Shown here: one piece after another, positions 59,722-64,000 of the stretch
How positions within the stretch are numbered: position 1 is the stretch's first letter
Layout of the letters: each line of letters begins with the position of its first letter
Source of the DNA: Bugulina stolonifera
Taxonomy: Eukaryota > Bryozoa > Gymnolaemata > Cheilostomatida > Bugulidae
Assembly (NCBI GenBank): GCA_935421135.1
Contig: OW285189.1
Coordinates: 20,338,298 to 20,402,297, forward strand
Direction: 5' to 3'
Length of the DNA stretch: 64,000 bases
Notes under the pieces: generated by a model
Database searches by the model: none
What the model was told of the DNA's origin: nothing
The model's input: only the letters and a program-made list of their open reading frames with translations
Made by a program: the position numbers and the translations under genes

Positions 59722-60677
59722 TGTAATGTTTTTGAGTGCTATTGCTAGGGCTTGGAAGGTGGTAAAGGCCGACCAAGTGTACTTTCTGCTTATTACATAA
59801 AAGAGTGAACAGTTATGGCTATGGGTGCTCTTTATAGTGTAGATTGTAGATTATATCAGACGTAGGCCGATGCCGAGACTCATTGGAGCTCAGGACCGAC
59901 GTAGGTCTTGTAGAGTTTATACTCCGAGGGAGTGCAGAGAAAGAAGATCTAAGCTTGAGAGCCGAAGCCCGACGCTAGGTTCATTGGAACCCGGGATCGG
60001 CCTAAGCCTAAGGGGTGGATAGAGATATGCTTAGCCTAGGATGAGGTAAACTCGAGCCGTATTGAATCCAAAGGATTCTCAGGTGGAGTTACCCGCCTAA
60101 AGAGTAAGCCTCTGTAGGTTGAGTTAGGAGATGTTGCTTTATTCAAGCGCAATCAACAACTGATTCACAACAGAAAATGCACTGCCTTATATACATAACA
60201 AACTTCCGGTAAAAAGGGACGACATGGTGTCGGTTATCCGACATGGGGTCGGCTCCGGAACTTACGCAACAATATGTTTGGTTCCGCCCGACTCGGCCAT
60301 ATGAAAAGGTCGGCCATTGCACAAAATGTGCTTACAATAAGTAGAAACATGTCGTATATAATTATGAGCTAAATCCATAAGGTCGGCCACGTAGTTACAA
60401 TATAAAGTGGCAAAAAGACTCTAATAATTCACAATCAAGTAAGGATAGACAATTACTAAATAAGTATAAATGTGGGAAAAACCAAGTTGCAATAGAACAT
60501 AATTCCAAGGCTTGATTGCTAGTACAGACATGTATATAAGACACGCAGTGGATAATAAGGTAATGAATGCATGAATAATATGGATAACAATGTATGGATA
60601 AGATATTGATTGTCAGCTAATAATATTGTTAGTGTGGCTGGCCTAGGTGCCATTACCACGGAGGCTGTTTCACCACA
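59722..60677 (-). mobile_element. Solo LTR, same family, opposite orientation
   Basis: 956 bp, inverse of the 58505 copy, with the 4-bp duplication ATAT (59718-59721, 60678-60681). Collinear with it throughout, with scattered substitutions and small indels. The two lie only 228 bp apart and form a second, younger inverted repeat inside the older one. Different target duplications show two separate insertions and not one full element. Confidence 0.9.
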
Positions 60678-61401
60678 ATATTATAGCGAATGCATGTAAA
60701 ATTTGAATCTGAGAATTCAGCCTTTTAGACCCAAAAAAACAAGGTTTTTATTGCAGAAATGGAATCTACAGGTGTGGATTGTATATATAGCAACATTTTC
60801 ACCATTAATTTTCACTACTAAGTTTAGTAGATTTAGCCTTGAATAACACCCCAAAATGCCAACTCGGATGACGGCCATGTTGAATTTGAGCCGCTGTCGC
60901 CATATACGTAGCTTATTTTCCAGTGTTTTTGTTCTCAAAAAATCATTTATCTCTAATCCTTAGTCATTGTATATTAACATTCATTTCATCAATCCCAGCA
61001 GTGTCTATTTGGTCGATTTTTGGTGAATTAGGGTCATACTAGCTCCGAGAGGTGTTTTCAGTAACCTCTGACCCCCAACATGGTGATCAAATAGGTTCGA
61101 ATGAGTAATGAAGCTGAAGCACGTATATGAAAGTATCTATGTAGCAAAACTTACAGCTCTAAGTGTCATACAGTGGCCACAGTAATAATTTGAATGTCCA
61201 GGAATTTCAAAAAACTCCATTTGGAGTTGTCCCCACTACATTTTCCCACTTTTCAACGAGCTGCTGCCGGAACCACAGGGGTCAAATAGAAAAAAAATTG
61301 CTGGTTTCCCACTAATTCAAGGGTGCCCTTTCTACTTGTAAAGTTTTAAAAGGATCGAGTCGGCCAGCACGCAAATTTGATCAGTCCCCATGGAATGGCC
61401 C

Positions 61402-62456
61402 ATGCGAGATTCCATTACTCAGTGCTCCTGCTGATGCTGGTGCATACTTATGGGTCACTCTCCAATACATCAGTCAGGTCAAAAGTGAGATGCCGTCCTC
61501 CCTCTAAAGTTAGCATTAAGGCTAGGCATAAGTACAGTTAACAGCATTTGTCTGGTTCCCTTTGCTCTTTGTAGTGATGCTTTGGTTGCATGCTTCATGG
61601 ACCCAGTAATGAGGACTATATTAATATAGTGGCCCAAGACTGGACTCAGAATCCACGTTTCAGGGACTTTACTATTACTAGCTGTGTAGAGGTATTTTAG
61701 CTTCAAAGTTACCTGTGTTGTCTGGGTTCAGTATCTGTATTCTGGTTATGTAACAACTCATTGTCTTGTAATAGGTGCCAATTTTCAGATCAACAAAGAA
61801 AGTCTGTTGTTGTAGCCTACCACCTTCTAACCCTAACCCCCCTCCCCCTACAACCCTAAGCAAACAAAGAAGGATAATGGTCATTAATGTTCATATTAAC
61901 TAGCTAGCTAGCATAGCCTATTTATAGTAATGGTGGCAAATCCCTACAAGCTAGCCTTAGATGATTTGACTTTTCTACAAGTTCTCATCATGCACCAATA
62001 GTTGAAGGAACACTTAGTGGTTGTGCTTTATGAAATATAAACCAATAATTTAGAAAAGATTAAATTTGAACAGCAAGTTTTGATCACCCAAGAAGATGAC
62101 TTGTAAGCTTACTATAGTTTAGCCACTCCCACGTTTTTTTGGGCAAGCAATGTCACATATTCACTATGAATAAAATATTTCTGATAATTACGCATATGGA
62201 GGTTTGAATTTAGACAAATTGTAAATCATTTTGGAGGATAAATTCTGATCTAGCCTGCTGGCACAGTGAAACCCCTAGCAATAGTACAATGTAACTTGAT
62301 ACTGTTAACTTTTATTGGAGATCTTACCTGTGCGACTTACTTGGTGGCTAATTAACAAATTTTGCAAAAGTTGATTGTTTATCCTAGTTGCTGCCAAGGA
62401 GCCCCTAGTTAGCTCGAATAGGGAAGGATTCTTGAAATAAACACTTTACTGATGAA
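61402..62456. other. Upstream flank of NR-E
   Basis: No gene or bounded repeat recognised. It should contain the NR-E promoter and 5' UTR, which I cannot delimit. Confidence 0.4.
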
Positions 62457-63564
62457 ATGGCCAGTAACAACGCTATCGACTTATCTATGAATAGTCCTTC
62501 ACCTTGTGCTAAGTTGCAAGGGGAAGGAATCATGGAAGATGAACCTGTAGAACCTGTTAAACCGAAGAAAAAACTTTCTGTGTTGCCTACCTTCCTACCT
62601 CCATGTCGGGTTTGTAATGCAAAAGCATCTGGCTATCATTATGGTATGTTCTATTGTTCACAACCACCTAAGGCTATCATCAACATGGTCATCTACAGCA
62701 ATACCTATACTTTGATCTGAGTAGATGGTCATGCTATTTTATTGGAAGTTGAAGTTTGCTTTTAATGAACGTGTTTGAATCTGTTTTCGAGAAATATTCA
62801 GTGTTTACAATTTATTATTGGCTGTCGCCATGAATACTAACAACCCTCGTTATTGGGTACATGTAATTGTGTAACACCAAGTTATACAACAGAGGCTACA
62901 TTAAAAATAACTGACTAATCAGATGGGATTAAATTGAAGCAATGCTTGACACTACATTCCAGAAATCTGCTGAATGAGATTTCTCTAGTGACCCTTTGTA
63001 TTCATAGGTTTAACTTTTTACCATTTTTACTTTCTGGTCGTGTGCATGCATGGCCTTTAGTACCCATGATAAAGTATATTTGCCCAGGAATCACTCACCA
63101 CCAGTATATTGGCTTCAGGTGTGAATGTAGCATGCATTACTAACTTCTCATTTATGCTAGTATCTTTATGATACTCCTGTTAAAAATGCTGGCATGTATG
63201 CATGTCAATTTGCTAAATCATCCTTGGCTCTTCTTGCCTTGCAATTTACATATGCGTGCATATATTAGAGTACATGTAGATGAAGCCGATTTGTCTATGA
63301 ACATGCAGTAATAACTATAATAGTAATATCTATAATATGGTTTATTTACAATTTATTTAGTGCTGCTACAATATGATACACTTGCTTATGTAGGTGCTAA
63401 TACTTGTGAAGCATGTAAGGCATTTTTCCGTCGATCCTTGGTGCAAAAAGAGGCTGTCAAACCATGCCAACATGATGGAAAGTGTGCAGATAACCCAAAA
63501 GGAAAAATTACATGTTCTGCTTGCAGACACAAGAAATGTCTGTCTATTGGAATGACAAGAGAAG
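62457..63564 (+). CDS. Nuclear receptor E (NR-E), first two exons, continues past the window
   Basis: Exons 62457-62643 and 63394-63564 encode the A/B region and complete DNA-binding domain of a fifth paralogue. The start ATGGCC gives MASNNAIDLSMNSPS, aligned with the others. LPTFLPPCRVC leads into finger 1. The P-box is CEACKA with FFRRS, as in NR-D and unlike A-C. Finger 2 keeps the 5-9-2 Cys spacing with QHDGK as D-box. Exon 2 is 171 bp, as in all paralogues, and its donor is GGTGAGT. No exon 3 is found in the remaining 436 bp, so the ligand-binding domain lies beyond 64000. Confidence 0.9.
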
Positions 63565-64000
63565 GTGAGTAGCTGATAGCTGCATCTCTAGTTAAGTAAA
63601 CTTTAGTAAACTGTACAACAAGTTAACAGATGCATTTGTGCATGGTACGGTGTAAGGTGATCTAGACACTGGTTCGGTTTCTATTATAGACTTGTTACGT
63701 GTATATAAATATGGTGCAGAGAAATTGTGTGCTAGTGTTGACATTTCTGTGCTCACCAAAAGGCACAGTGATATTGGAAGGGATTATATACCCACCAATT
63801 AGCCTAGGTATCCTGCCTACTATTGTTAAGTAGGGTTTAGTTCAGTTCACAGCTACACTGAACTAAACTCTACTCATTGGTTGCTTTAGATTAGTAGGCC
63901 AGATGTCCAGGTAAATCCATTAATGGGATCTCTCTGCTTTCTGTAGTTGAATTTGGGAGTATTTTGAGGAAATGGATATTGTCTTCACCCCTGCTGTTTT
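63565..64000. other. Start of NR-E intron 2
   Basis: Only intronic sequence is visible. A short inverted pair GTTTAGTTCAGTTCAC/CTGAACTAAACTC lies near 63835-63870. No exon 3 acceptor followed by a GRYT coding stretch appears. Confidence 0.5.

Larger units (their letters stand above)
56541..61401. mobile_element. Long foldback DNA transposon, copy 2, with two nested LTRs
   Basis: Same termini (GGGCCATTCCATGGGGACTG and inverse) and arms as 352-3958. The left arm is about 56541-57780; the right arm (from about 58215) is split into three pieces by two solo LTRs at 58505-59493 and 59722-60677. Without them it would be about 2.9 kb, as would copy 1 without its LTR. The centre repeats the AAG|GTAAGT ... 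TTACAG|GTGTT block and a minus-strand frame (57908-58135) shared with copy 1. The flanking duplication is unclear. Confidence 0.87.

Noticed and set aside
58505..60677. One full LTR retrotransposon with two LTRs
   Set aside because: The two LTRs are in opposite orientation, have different target duplications, and the 228 bp between them is foldback-arm sequence.

Overview
The window is animal (metazoan) nuclear DNA: AT-rich, with spliced genes, GT-AG and GC-AG introns, and dense DNA transposons, LINE fragments, tRNA-derived SINEs and solo LTRs. The phylum cannot be fixed from sequence alone. Many marine invertebrates would fit; frequent TACATGTA palindromes and TAGGCCTA-type words give the DNA a distinctive texture but prove nothing.

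The main content is a cluster of five nuclear receptor genes: NR-A (6767-10457, +), NR-B (23375-28438, +), NR-C (35113-40074, +), NR-D (47112-51172, -) and the start of NR-E (62457-63564, +, running off the end). A to D are complete six-exon genes. Introns fall at identical positions and exons 2-6 have identical lengths (171, 529, 129, 139 and 180 bp); only exon 1 differs. Each predicts a 440-446 residue receptor: a short A/B region with a conserved AIDLS-like motif, a two-zinc-finger DNA-binding domain, a conserved GRYT...NRIRA extension, and a ligand-binding domain ending exactly at an AF-2 helix. The ligand-binding domain resembles NR1-type (PPAR/REV-ERB-like) receptors. The P-box is atypical (CEACKA, or CEPCKA in A), and A-C have FFCRS where FFRRS is usual.

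B and C are a recent tandem segmental duplication (about 23.26-30.08 kb and 35.01-44.68 kb). Several transposons and SINEs sit in one copy and not the other. Parts of A's downstream flank recur downstream of B, so A is probably an older copy of the same unit. The one recognised non-receptor gene is the 3' part of NDUFB9 (mitochondrial complex I), on the minus strand between A and B.

The rest is mobile DNA. Two long foldback elements with GGGCCATTCC termini occupy 352-3958 and 56541-61401 and carry three solo LTRs, each with a 4-bp target duplication. There are hAT elements with 8-bp duplications (17115-18696, 39121-39802), a 2.96-kb TA-flanked inverted-repeat element (40466-43422), pogo/Tigger-like and other MITEs, several SINE families, and decayed LINE reverse transcriptases. 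One MITE in NR-D ends 14 nt from a splice acceptor.

The receptors are probably paralogous ligand-regulated transcription factors sharing a DNA-binding mode but differing in ligand pocket; B and C differ most in the helix 1-3 region. Ligands, targets and expression cannot be read from this sequence.
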